From contig NC_010001.1 in assembly GCF_000018685.1 (NCBI RefSeq), positions 1,194,001 to 1,258,000 on the forward strand: a DNA stretch of 64,000 nucleotides, read 5' to 3'. The DNA comes from Lachnoclostridium phytofermentans ISDg. GTDB lineage: Bacteria > Bacillota > Clostridia > Lachnospirales > Lachnospiraceae. Position 1 is the stretch's first letter; the number at the start of each line of letters is the position of its first letter. Shown here in pieces: positions 1 through 7,208 of this stretch. Both the position numbers and the translations under genes were made by a program. The notes under the pieces were generated by a model that was not told where the DNA came from, searched no databases, and saw only the letters and a list, made by a program, of their open reading frames with translations.

Positions 1-1
1 G

Positions 2-1306
2 AAATTACACGAACAAATGGGTGACGAGATCAGCGAGGGTATTTTAAGCAAAATTATCATGCCAATTTCAGAGGATGATGAGAAATACGATGAAAATTTA
101 TTTGAACTTCTGATATTAGAAAGTGTAAAAAGAATTTTTGCAGAGGATGGGGCATTCAAGTATCTTCATAGGATTATTGATTCTAGTTTGGACGGAGACC
201 GCTTGGATTATGTGACGAGAGATGTAATCAATTCGGGAAAGGATTCTGGAAAGATAGAGTATAGCAGAATTATTAATGATATGCAGTTGTTTGTCGAGAA
301 TGGAGAGATTTTTTTCTGTGTTCCAATAAAAGCAGTAAGCTCGGTAGAGGATTTTGTTAAGCGTAGATATAATAGCTATAAAGATATTATTTATCATCAT
401 AGAGTCATCCAATCTGATTATATTCTGGAAGGAATCGTAAAAGATTTGGTGAAGAAATATTTGAATGAAACAGTATCGGAAACACAGCGTGACAGCGAAG
501 TACTGATACCATTTGATATCTCAGGACTTTGGTTTCCATTGGGGGATAAAAAGTCAGCAATCCAAGCAAATGCACTTTCTCAATGGAATGACTCCTGGTT
601 AACGACCGTACTCCGGCAAATTTATTATACAGAATATTATCATAATGAAGAAATCGAAGAAGGCTCTGGGGATTTTGTGTTGGAACAACGTCTGGCGGAA
701 TTGCTGCGGAATAGCAAGCGGTATCATTCCCTGATTAAACGGAGTGAGAATTTTAAGATTATTGACGACGCTGTGAAACTAGAGATAATAAAACAAAAAG
801 GCAAGATTGAAGAGTTCCTAGGGAAAGAAAATGAGCCATCTTGTGGGGATAAATCCACGGAGCTGATTCATCAAATGTTAGAGAATTCTATGAAAAATTC
901 TTCTGGCTTTATTTTGTCCTTTATTTGGAGATATAGTAAAGAAATGAAAATCGAAGCCTTTGAACAGATGGTTAGAGAAATCGTGGAAGTCGAAACAAAT
1001 CATATCGTTACTAATCTTAAGACTTATGATACGGTTACTTTATTTAAACGGATTTCGATTGGATTAGATTCTCCAATTTATTTCTATAACCATAAGGAAA
1101 AGATCAGTACCTTAAAGGATATCAGCGGAATTGCTGACATTTTACAGCTTGATTCCGATTATCTGCCAGTCTTCTATATTTATATTTTAGCAAAAGACAA
1201 GGATGGGGTTCTAAAGGAGAAAAGAGAAGAACTGTTAGGTTGCATCGGTAAACGAATCGGTGCCCAGATTATGAGAAGATTGGGAATTTGGGAGGAGATA
1301 TCATGA
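2..1306 (+). CDS. HD-domain phosphohydrolase-like protein, 5'-truncated
   Basis: The reading frame is already open at the window edge (codons before the first ATG at 17 are sense), so the gene begins upstream and only its C-terminal part is present. The segment LDGDRLDYVTRD, about 60 residues in, is the late conserved part of HD phosphohydrolases of the dGTPase/YdhJ type, which act on nucleotides or related phosphate esters. The histidine-aspartate metal ligands must lie upstream. The remaining 350 residues are charged, mostly helical and lack recognisable motifs. It overlaps the next start codon by four bases (ATGA), so the two genes are translationally coupled. The substrate is unknown. Confidence 0.7.
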   Translation, partial: KLHEQMGDEISEGILSKIIMPISEDDEKYDENLFELLILESVKRIFAEDGAFKYLHRIIDSSLDGDRLDYVTRDVINSGKDSGKIEYSRIINDMQLFVENGEIFFCVPIKAVSSVEDFVKRRYNSYKDIIYHHRVIQSDYILEGIVKDLVKKYLNETVSETQRDSEVLIPFDISGLWFPLGDKKSAIQANALSQWNDSWLTTVLRQIYYTEYYHNEEIEEGSGDFVLEQRLAELLRNSKRYHSLIKRSENFKIIDDAVKLEIIKQKGKIEEFLGKENEPSCGDKSTELIHQMLENSMKNSSGFILSFIWRYSKEMKIEAFEQMVREIVEVETNHIVTNLKTYDTVTLFKRISIGLDSPIYFYNHKEKISTLKDISGIADILQLDSDYLPVFYIYILAKDKDGVLKEKREELLGCIGKRIGAQIMRRLGIWEEIS

Positions 1307-1659
1307 CAAAACATAATATCTATACAATGAGTGTCGCTAGTGTCTATCCACTTTATGTTACGAAGGCAGAAAGAAAAGGACGTACGAAAACAGAAGTTGA
1401 TGAAATCATCTGTTGGCTGACAGGATATAGCCCGGAAGGATTACTAGAACAGCTAGAAAAGCAGACGGACTTTGAGACCTTCTTTGCGAATGCTCCGAGG
1501 CTGAATCCATCCAGAGCTTTGATTAAAGGTGCTGTATGCGGTGTTCGAGTGGAAGATATTGAAGAGCCGACTATGAAGGAAATTCGTTATTTGGATAAGT
1601 TGATAGATGAATTAGCAAAGGGGAAAGCGATGGATAAGATTTTACGGAAAGAAAATTAA
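1303..1659 (+). CDS. DUF2200 family protein
   Basis: A 118-residue small soluble protein. The start at 1303 is chosen because GGAGGAG ends a few bases upstream and the ATG overlaps the stop of the HD gene (ATGA); an in-frame ATG at 1288 lies before this Shine-Dalgarno. The sequence (MTKHNIYTMSVASVYPLYV at the start, then TKTEVDEIICWLTGY) matches the conserved DUF2200 family, whose members are about this length and of unknown function. Coupling to the HD-domain gene suggests a shared transcript. No catalytic motif is evident. Confidence 0.8.
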   Translation: MTKHNIYTMSVASVYPLYVTKAERKGRTKTEVDEIICWLTGYSPEGLLEQLEKQTDFETFFANAPRLNPSRALIKGAVCGVRVEDIEEPTMKEIRYLDKLIDELAKGKAMDKILRKEN

Positions 1660-1939
1660 ATTTAGTATTTATAAAACTATCTTTGCTAATACTCTTGTTA
1701 TGATATGTATGCAAGACCGTTGATCAGTAAATGGTAGATAATTTGTTTGATTCAAATACATTTTTTTGTCGAGTCAATGGTCACCAAGAATCATGAGGGT
1801 CAAGGAGTACCGGAGAATATAGAGTTGGATGGAATGGAATGTGGAGAGAAGTATGGATATGGAGAGGTAGATGGATGGTGATGGGGGAATGGCACCTAAG
1901 TGACACCTTTTGGTATAAAGATTGCTAAAGAATTTAGGA
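1660..1939. other. Non-coding stretch with a G-rich, C-poor tract
   Basis: No credible gene is present. From about 1790 to 1890 the plus strand is strikingly rich in G and A and poor in C, with many ATGG/GGA triplets. This looks like degenerate simple repeat or relic coding sequence. A 69-codon minus-strand frame crosses it but lacks a ribosome-binding site and family signal. Confidence 0.4.
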
Positions 1940-1968
1940 TTGAAATTAGTCTTAAAAAGTGTTATGCT
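1940..1968 (+). promoter_or_regulatory. Promoter of the ABC-F gene leader
   Basis: TTGAAA at 1940-1945, a 17-bp spacer and TATGCT at 1963-1968 form a good sigma-A promoter. Transcription would start near 1975, giving a leader of roughly 125 nt before the ABC-F start. Confidence 0.7.
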
Positions 1969-2036
1969 ACCAACGGTAAACAAAAAATCTGTAATAAATA
2001 CAAATCAATTGTAAAATTATGATTGAGAGATAATAT

Positions 2037-2063
2037 ATGGAAGGGACTGTAAAATTATTGTGA
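2037..2063 (+). CDS. Putative 8-residue leader peptide of the ABC-F attenuator
   Basis: ATG at 2037 opens the peptide MEGTVKLL and ends with TGA at 2061-2063. A weak GAGAGA Shine-Dalgarno lies 6-7 bases upstream. The ORF covers the entire left arm and part of the loop of the terminator hairpin at 2041-2074, so a ribosome stalled on it would block hairpin folding. Position, not homology, is the evidence; a second mini-ORF (MIER) at 2019-2033 also exists. Confidence 0.45.
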   Translation: MEGTVKLL

Positions 2064-2078
2064 AACAGCCCCTTTTTT
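2041..2078 (+). terminator. Intrinsic terminator / attenuator in the ABC-F leader
   Basis: A 10-bp stem (2041-2050 with 2065-2074, one A-C mismatch) has a 14-nt loop and is followed by a T run to 2078. It ends only 22 bases before the ABC-F start and sits downstream of that gene's own promoter, so it can only act as an attenuator for it. Confidence 0.7.
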
Positions 2079-2100
2079 ATTCATAAAGAAAGGTAATAAT

Positions 2101-3840
2101 ATGATTAAAGTTGAAAACCTATCCTACTCTTTTCCACAAAAGGATTTATATAATAAAATTTCATTTACATTAGAAGATGATCAACATTGTGCTTTTATAG
2201 GAACAAGCGGCACTGGAAAAAGTACATTAATAGATATAATTATGAACCCTGAAAGATATATATTCGATGGAAAGTTAGAGATAACCCCTAACTGTAGAAT
2301 TGGGTATGTAAGTCAGTTCTCGCAATTGGATAAAACAAAAGAAATTACAGTATTCGAATATATTGCGGAAGAATTCATTAAGTTACAAAATGAAATAAAC
2401 TCTATTTGTGCTGAAATGGAAACATCTTCGGATATCGATTCTTTACTGGAAAAATACCAACAATCGTTGGATGCATTAGATGCAATTGGTGGGGATGATT
2501 TCGAAAGTAATATTACTAAGAAACTAAATCTAGCCAACCTAAGTAAGTATGAAGATCTTATGGTATCGAAACTTAGTGGTGGGGAATTCAAACTTATTCA
2601 AGTGATTAAGGAAATGCTAACAGTGCCAGACTTAATGATTATGGATGAACCTGATGTATTTTTAGACTTTGAACACCTTAATGCACTTAAAAATCTAATT
2701 AATTCACACAAAGGGATTATGCTAGTTATTACGCACAACCGATATCTATTGAATCATTGTTTTAATAAAATAATACACTTAGAAAACACAGAACTCCAAG
2801 AGTATAATGGAAGATATATTGATTATAACTTCTCGTTACTTCAAAGTAAAATCGAGTTACAAGAACTAGCGGATGCTGATGCACAGGAAATTGAGAGAAA
2901 TAAGAAAATAATCGATAAACTAAGATTTGCCGCAACTTATTACACCTGTGCCTCTAGAGGGCGAGCGTTAGATGCCAGAGTTTCACTTTTACGAAGATTA
3001 GAAGAACGTAGAATAAAAGAGCCATTTGTTGATATTAAACAACCGGAAATCAGTTTAGTTACAGAAAATGAAATCGAAGAAACGATTGTTTTAAAAGTTA
3101 ATGATTACAGTGCCTCATTTAAAGATGTACTTTTAGAGAATGTTAACTTTGAAATTAACTCTACTGATAAGGTGGCCCTTATAGGTCCAAATGGTAGCGG
3201 AAAAACAACTTTACTTCGTGAAATCTTTAAAAATAATCATGAGTCTATTGAGATACACGAAGATGTTCAAATGGCTTTTTTATCTCAACTTCAAGGCGAA
3301 ATGCTAAATGAATCGAATACGATGCAAGAAGAGTTCTTTGAGGCTGGATTTAAAAATTATGATGAGATTCGAACACATCTTTTCAACTATGGTTTTGAGG
3401 AAGAACTCATGAATCAAAAGATTGAAGCTTTATCTGGTGGAGAGAAAAACTTACTTCAGTTGGCTAAAATTTCTGCTAGTAAAGCGAATCTGTTGCTACT
3501 TGATGAACCAACCAGTCATCTAGACACTTATTCACAAATAGCACTAGAAAAAGCCATAGAAAACTATAATGGCGCGATTTTAATGATCTCTCATGATTTC
3601 TATTCTATAGCAAACTGTATGGATTATGTTTTGCTCATTGAAGATAAGACGATTAGAAAAATGAGTATACGAAAATTCAGAAAGATGATTTATGCGAATC
3701 ATTTTGATAAAGACTATTTAGAAATTGAACAAAAGAAAAAAGAAGTGGAAACTAAAATAGCCTTGGCTCTAAAGGATACTAATTTTGTGCTTGCAAAAGC
3801 TTTATCAGAAGAATTAGAAGCACTGATTAAATTACTATAA
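2101..3840 (+). CDS. ABC-F family ATPase, probable ribosome-protection protein
   Basis: This is a 579-residue soluble protein with two ABC domains and no membrane segment, as in ABC-F proteins that act on the ribosome. Domain 1 has Walker A GTSGTGKST (about residues 35-43), signature LSGGE and Walker B LMIMDEPDVFLD, where the usual DEPTNHLD is altered. Domain 2 has GPNGSGKTT, LSGGEKNLLQ and LLLLDEPTSHLD. The domains are joined by a helical linker around residues 255-310, the region that reaches the peptidyl-transferase centre in antibiotic-resistance ABC-Fs. The RBS is AAAGAAAGG. The promoter, mini-ORF and terminator upstream imply induction by ribosome-targeting drugs; the drug class is not predictable here. 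Confidence 0.85.
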   Translation: MIKVENLSYSFPQKDLYNKISFTLEDDQHCAFIGTSGTGKSTLIDIIMNPERYIFDGKLEITPNCRIGYVSQFSQLDKTKEITVFEYIAEEFIKLQNEINSICAEMETSSDIDSLLEKYQQSLDALDAIGGDDFESNITKKLNLANLSKYEDLMVSKLSGGEFKLIQVIKEMLTVPDLMIMDEPDVFLDFEHLNALKNLINSHKGIMLVITHNRYLLNHCFNKIIHLENTELQEYNGRYIDYNFSLLQSKIELQELADADAQEIERNKKIIDKLRFAATYYTCASRGRALDARVSLLRRLEERRIKEPFVDIKQPEISLVTENEIEETIVLKVNDYSASFKDVLLENVNFEINSTDKVALIGPNGSGKTTLLREIFKNNHESIEIHEDVQMAFLSQLQGEMLNESNTMQEEFFEAGFKNYDEIRTHLFNYGFEEELMNQKIEALSGGEKNLLQLAKISASKANLLLLDEPTSHLDTYSQIALEKAIENYNGAILMISHDFYSIANCMDYVLLIEDKTIRKMSIRKFRKMIYANHFDKDYLEIEQKKKEVETKIALALKDTNFVLAKALSEELEALIKLL

Positions 3841-3869
3841 AAGGCAGTTCTTAGGAACTCTCAAAGGAT

Positions 3870-3906
3870 GATACGCACATATGCTACGGCGATACGCACA
3901 TATGCT
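3870..3906 (+). repeat. Two-copy 16-bp direct repeat
   Basis: GATACGCACATATGCT occurs at 3870-3885 and again at 3891-3906, 21 bp apart. It is followed by GGTGAACCGTACC at 3909-3921, which recurs in the loop of the hairpin after leuS. Its function is unknown. Confidence 0.6.
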
Positions 3907-3991
3907 TTGGTGAACCGTACCTAAGTAATGTTAAAAGATACGAATGAAAGTGATAAATGAGATCGATTTCTTTAATTTTTCATAGTTCCCC

Positions 3992-4020
3992 TTGACATAT
4001 TGCAAAGAAAAGGTTAGTGT
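3992..4020 (+). promoter_or_regulatory. Promoter of the leuS T-box leader
   Basis: TTGACA at 3992-3997, a 17-bp spacer and TAGTGT at 4015-4020 lie just upstream of the T-box leader. The -10 is imperfect; TATTAT at 4020-4025 is a less well spaced alternative. Confidence 0.55.
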
Positions 4021-4026
4021 ATTATC

Positions 4027-4271
4027 AGATAAATAAGAAAAAAGTTATGATTAGAAGTAGTAAAAGTAGGTTCCAGTAACAGAGAGTTATCGGTAGGTGG
4101 AAGATAATCTGGGAAGCTTTGAACTCGTCTATGAACTCTGAGGTTGAACATAAGTAGACCTTAGCGGGAATTCCCGTTATAGAATTTAAGTGCAGGGTTA
4201 GCCCTGAATTAGAGTGGTACCGCGGTAGGTTTATCCTTTCGTCTCTTTATTGGAGGCGAAGGGATTTTTTT
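4027..4271 (+). promoter_or_regulatory. T-box riboswitch, leucine-specific
   Basis: The leader carries the diagnostic T-box AGAGTGGTACCGCGG at 4211-4225. It is followed by a 12-bp terminator stem (4234-4245 with 4253-4264) and a T run to 4271. In the stem I region, GAACTC at 4133-4138 gives a CTC (Leu) specifier, agreeing with leuS downstream. Uncharged tRNA-Leu would pair with the T-box and favour the antiterminator. A second GAACTC at 4121-4126 makes the exact specifier slightly ambiguous. Confidence 0.92.
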
Positions 4272-4304
4272 AATTTATTAAAAGCAAAAGAATGGAGAAA
4301 AAAT

Positions 4305-6728
4305 ATGGAACAACTATATGATCCAAATAAAATTGAAGAGAAATGGCAGAAATATTGGGAAGAGAAAGAAACATTTAAAACCGATGTATGGGACTTTAGT
4401 AAACCTAAATATTATGTATTAGATATGTTCCCTTATCCATCAGGAGTTGGTCTTCATGCAGGACATCCAGAAGGATATACTGCAACTGACATTGTATCAC
4501 GTATGAAACGTATGCAAGGTTATAATGTATTGCATCCAATGGGATATGACTCCTTTGGTTTGCCAGCAGAACAATATGCTGTTAGTACAGGAAATCACCC
4601 AAATGGATTTACTGAAAAGAATATTGAATCTTTCTCAAAACAGTTAAAAGAACTTGGTTTTGACTATGACTGGTCTAAAATGATTGCTACTAGTGACCCC
4701 AAATTCTATAAATGGACACAATGGATTTTCAAACAATTATATTTAGATGGTTATGCAAAATACATTGATATGCCAGTAAATTGGTGTGAAGAACTTGGTA
4801 CAGTATTATCAAATGATGAAGTTATTGATGGTAAATCGGAACGTGGTGGTTATCCAGTTATCCGTAAAAATATGAAGCAATGGGTAATCAATCAGCCAGC
4901 TTTTGCTGAAAAATTATTAGAAGGCTTAGAGGAAATCGATTGGCCAGAATCCACTAAGGATATGCAAAGACACTGGATTGGTAAATCCGAAGGTGTGGAA
5001 GTTGATCTTGAGATTGTTGGTGGCGGTAATTTCTCTATCTATACAACTTGTATTGAAACAATTTACGGTATTACTTTCATGGTACTTGCTCCAGACGGTC
5101 AGATTGTGAAAGACTTGATGCCTAGAATTGAGAATAAAGAAGAAGTAGAAGCTTATATTAATGAAACTCTTAAGAAGAATGATATGGACCGTACTGAGCT
5201 TAATAAGACAAAGTCAGGTTGTATCTTAAAGGGTATCTATGCAATTAATCCAGTGAATGGTAAGGAAGTTCCTTTGTTCATCGGTGATTTCGTATTAGCA
5301 AGCTATGGAACAGGTGCAGTTATGGCAGTTCCTTCTCATGACCAAAGAGACTTTGAATATGCGATGGTTCATAACATCCCTATGATTCAAGTAATTGATG
5401 GAGCAGATGTAAGTGAGAAAGCATTTGAAAAGGGTGATTATCTTGGCAAAGGTTGCAAGTTAATGAACTCAGAAGAATTTACAGGACTTACAGTAGAAGA
5501 AGCCAAAGGAGCTATTACTGAGAAGTTAAGCAAGATGGGAGTTGCACGTAAATCTGTGAATTACCATTTCCGTGAATGGATTTTTGCTAGACAAAGATAT
5601 TGGGGAGAACCAGTGCCAGTTGTTTATACAGAAAATGATGAAATCCATGTATTAAGCGATAACGAATTACCACTTATTTTACCTGTACTTGAAGATTACA
5701 AAGGTAAGAATGGTAAGGCTCCTCTTGAAAATGCAACTGAGTGGAAACAATATGAAAAAGACGGCGTAAAAGGAAAGCGCGAAACTTCAACTATGCCTGG
5801 TAGTGCAGGTTCAAGCTGGTATTTTATGCGTTATATCGATCCAGATAACCAAGAAGAATTTGCAAATCAAGAATTGCTAAAGCATTGGTTACCAGTAGAT
5901 TTATATATTGGTGGTCCAGAACATGCAGTTGGACACTTAATGTACTCAAGAATTTGGAATCGCTATTTATATGATAAAGGTTTATCACCAGTAAAAGAGC
6001 CATTTAAGAAATTAGTTCATCAAGGAATGATTCTAGGTTCCAATGGTATAAAGATGGGTAAACGTTTCCCAGAATTTGTTGTAAATCCAAGTGATATCAT
6101 TAGAGATTATGGTGCAGATACCTTAAGACTTTATGAGATGTTTATGGGACCTTTAGAAGTATCTAAACCATGGAATCAACAAGGTGTAGAAGGCGCAAGA
6201 AAATTCATTAATCGTGTTTGGACATTCTTTACTAATGAAGAGAACATTACAGACGACAATAAGGATTCCTTAACAAAAGTATATCATCAGACAGTGAAGA
6301 AAGTGACAAGCGACTTCGAACAATTAGGCTTTAATACCGCCATTAGCCAGATGATGATTTTTGTAAATAGTGTATATAAAGTTGGATCTTGCCCAAGAGA
6401 GTATGCAGAAGGCTTTATTAAGATGTATTCTTGTATTTGTCCTCATGTTGGTGAAGAGATGTGGAATGTCTTGGGCCATAACAATACACTAGCTAATGAG
6501 AGCTGGCCGACTTATGATGAAGACGCTATCAAAGAAGATACTATTACGATTGGTGTTCAAGTAAATGGTAAGGTGAAGGGTACTGTGGAGTTATCTGTGG
6601 ATGAAGAGAATGACTCTGCCCTTGCTAAGGCGAAGGAAGTTCCTACCGTTGCAAAAGCAATAGAAGGAAATGCAATTGTAAAAGAGATCTATGTGAAAGG
6701 TAAAATTATTAATATTGTTGTAAAATAA
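4305..6728 (+). CDS. leuS: Leucyl-tRNA synthetase
   Basis: This 807-residue class Ia synthetase charges tRNA-Leu. HIGH motif: FPYPSGVGLHAGHPEGYTAT near residue 45. The KMSKS loop reads KMGKR before FPEFVVNPSD near residue 580. The CP1 editing domain (about 225-420) is present and keeps GTGAVMAVPSHDQRD. Its threonine-rich motif reads TTCIETIYG, where E. coli has TTRPDT, so the editing pocket has diverged but keeps the final Thr. The WCEELGTVLSNDEV stretch is typical. The length is slightly shorter than E. coli LeuRS (860). Expression is controlled by the leucine T-box just upstream. Confidence 0.96.
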   Translation: MEQLYDPNKIEEKWQKYWEEKETFKTDVWDFSKPKYYVLDMFPYPSGVGLHAGHPEGYTATDIVSRMKRMQGYNVLHPMGYDSFGLPAEQYAVSTGNHPNGFTEKNIESFSKQLKELGFDYDWSKMIATSDPKFYKWTQWIFKQLYLDGYAKYIDMPVNWCEELGTVLSNDEVIDGKSERGGYPVIRKNMKQWVINQPAFAEKLLEGLEEIDWPESTKDMQRHWIGKSEGVEVDLEIVGGGNFSIYTTCIETIYGITFMVLAPDGQIVKDLMPRIENKEEVEAYINETLKKNDMDRTELNKTKSGCILKGIYAINPVNGKEVPLFIGDFVLASYGTGAVMAVPSHDQRDFEYAMVHNIPMIQVIDGADVSEKAFEKGDYLGKGCKLMNSEEFTGLTVEEAKGAITEKLSKMGVARKSVNYHFREWIFARQRYWGEPVPVVYTENDEIHVLSDNELPLILPVLEDYKGKNGKAPLENATEWKQYEKDGVKGKRETSTMPGSAGSSWYFMRYIDPDNQEEFANQELLKHWLPVDLYIGGPEHAVGHLMYSRIWNRYLYDKGLSPVKEPFKKLVHQGMILGSNGIKMGKRFPEFVVNPSDIIRDYGADTLRLYEMFMGPLEVSKPWNQQGVEGARKFINRVWTFFTNEENITDDNKDSLTKVYHQTVKKVTSDFEQLGFNTAISQMMIFVNSVYKVGSCPREYAEGFIKMYSCICPHVGEEMWNVLGHNNTLANESWPTYDEDAIKEDTITIGVQVNGKVKGTVELSVDEENDSALAKAKEVPTVAKAIEGNAIVKEIYVKGKIINIVVK

Positions 6729-6800
6729 TTGGTGTAGTTAGCGGATTTATTTTTCACCAATTAGAAAGTTCTACGAGTTAATCAGTTAATAAGACAAGAT

Positions 6801-6860
6801 GTAAACTCTCCTTTATTTATGTTACGGTGAACCGTACCATAAGTAAAGGAGAGTTTTACT
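6801..6860 (+). terminator. Long hairpin after leuS, probable terminator
   Basis: GTAAACTCTCCTTTATTTATG at 6801-6821 pairs with the complementary arm around 6839-6860 with one bulge and a wobble. The apical part is a second palindrome, TACGGT-GA-ACCGTA (6823-6836). The T run is short, so it may serve as a processing or protective structure as much as a terminator. Confidence 0.6.
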
Positions 6861-6872
6861 GATTTTGAATAC

Positions 6873-6910
6873 TCTGTCTATGAAAGCGAAAAGATACTTT
6901 CATAGACAGA
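6873..6910. repeat. Perfect 14-bp inverted repeat
   Basis: TCTGTCTATGAAAG at 6873-6886 is perfectly inverted at 6897-6910 with a 10-nt loop. An A run, not a T run, follows on the plus strand, so it is not a canonical plus-strand terminator. Its role is unclear. Confidence 0.5.
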
Positions 6911-6970
6911 AAAAAGAAGTTAGGGATAATTTTAAATTTTAAATTTGAAAAGATTGTGATTTTTCCTTTT

Positions 6971-7000
6971 TTGTATCTCTAGTTTAGTATCTGGTATAAT
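6971..7000 (+). promoter_or_regulatory. Extended -10 promoter of the first LRR gene
   Basis: TTGTAT (6971-6976), an 18-bp spacer and an extended -10 TGGTATAAT (TATAAT 6995-7000) predict a transcript with an unusually long 5' UTR of about 200 nt. The same extended -10 occurs at the equivalent place in the second copy. Confidence 0.6.
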
Positions 7001-7129
7001 ATGTTAAGAAAATGTAATAATTTTACCATATGATTGCCTTTTTCAATGTCTATCTTTAGAATATAGTAAAATTATGTCTAAGCAATATCACAAGCAAGAT
7101 CATGATATACGCGTGGTAAATTAGGGGGA

Positions 7130-7204
7130 GTGTGAAAAACGAAGATTTTTTACACTCGAATTTGTGCTGTTGCCCAAATTCGCAGGATTGCGACAGAATG
7201 GAGG
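7130..7204 (+). promoter_or_regulatory. Conserved leader element (copy 1 of 3), hairpin plus possible pseudoknot
   Basis: A 10-bp hairpin (7130-7139 with 7146-7155) is followed by a second stem, CGAATTTG (7157-7164) with CAAATTCG (7175-7182). Its loop holds CTGTTGC (7167-7173), exactly complementary (one G-T) to GCGACAG at 7190-7196, just before the GGAGG at 7200-7204. Related blocks occur at 14271 and 51204. The position suggests translational control; the ligand or factor is unknown. Confidence 0.55.
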
Positions 7205-7208
7205 AAGT

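Noticed and set aside
1774..1983. 69-codon minus-strand ORF in the intergenic region
   Set aside because: It lacks an RBS, is biased by the G-rich tract and overlaps the promoter of the ABC-F gene.
7164..7208. GTG start adding 15 residues to the first LRR protein
   Set aside because: It lies inside the leader element, the same region has stop codons in copy B, and the ATG at 7209 has its own GGAGG.
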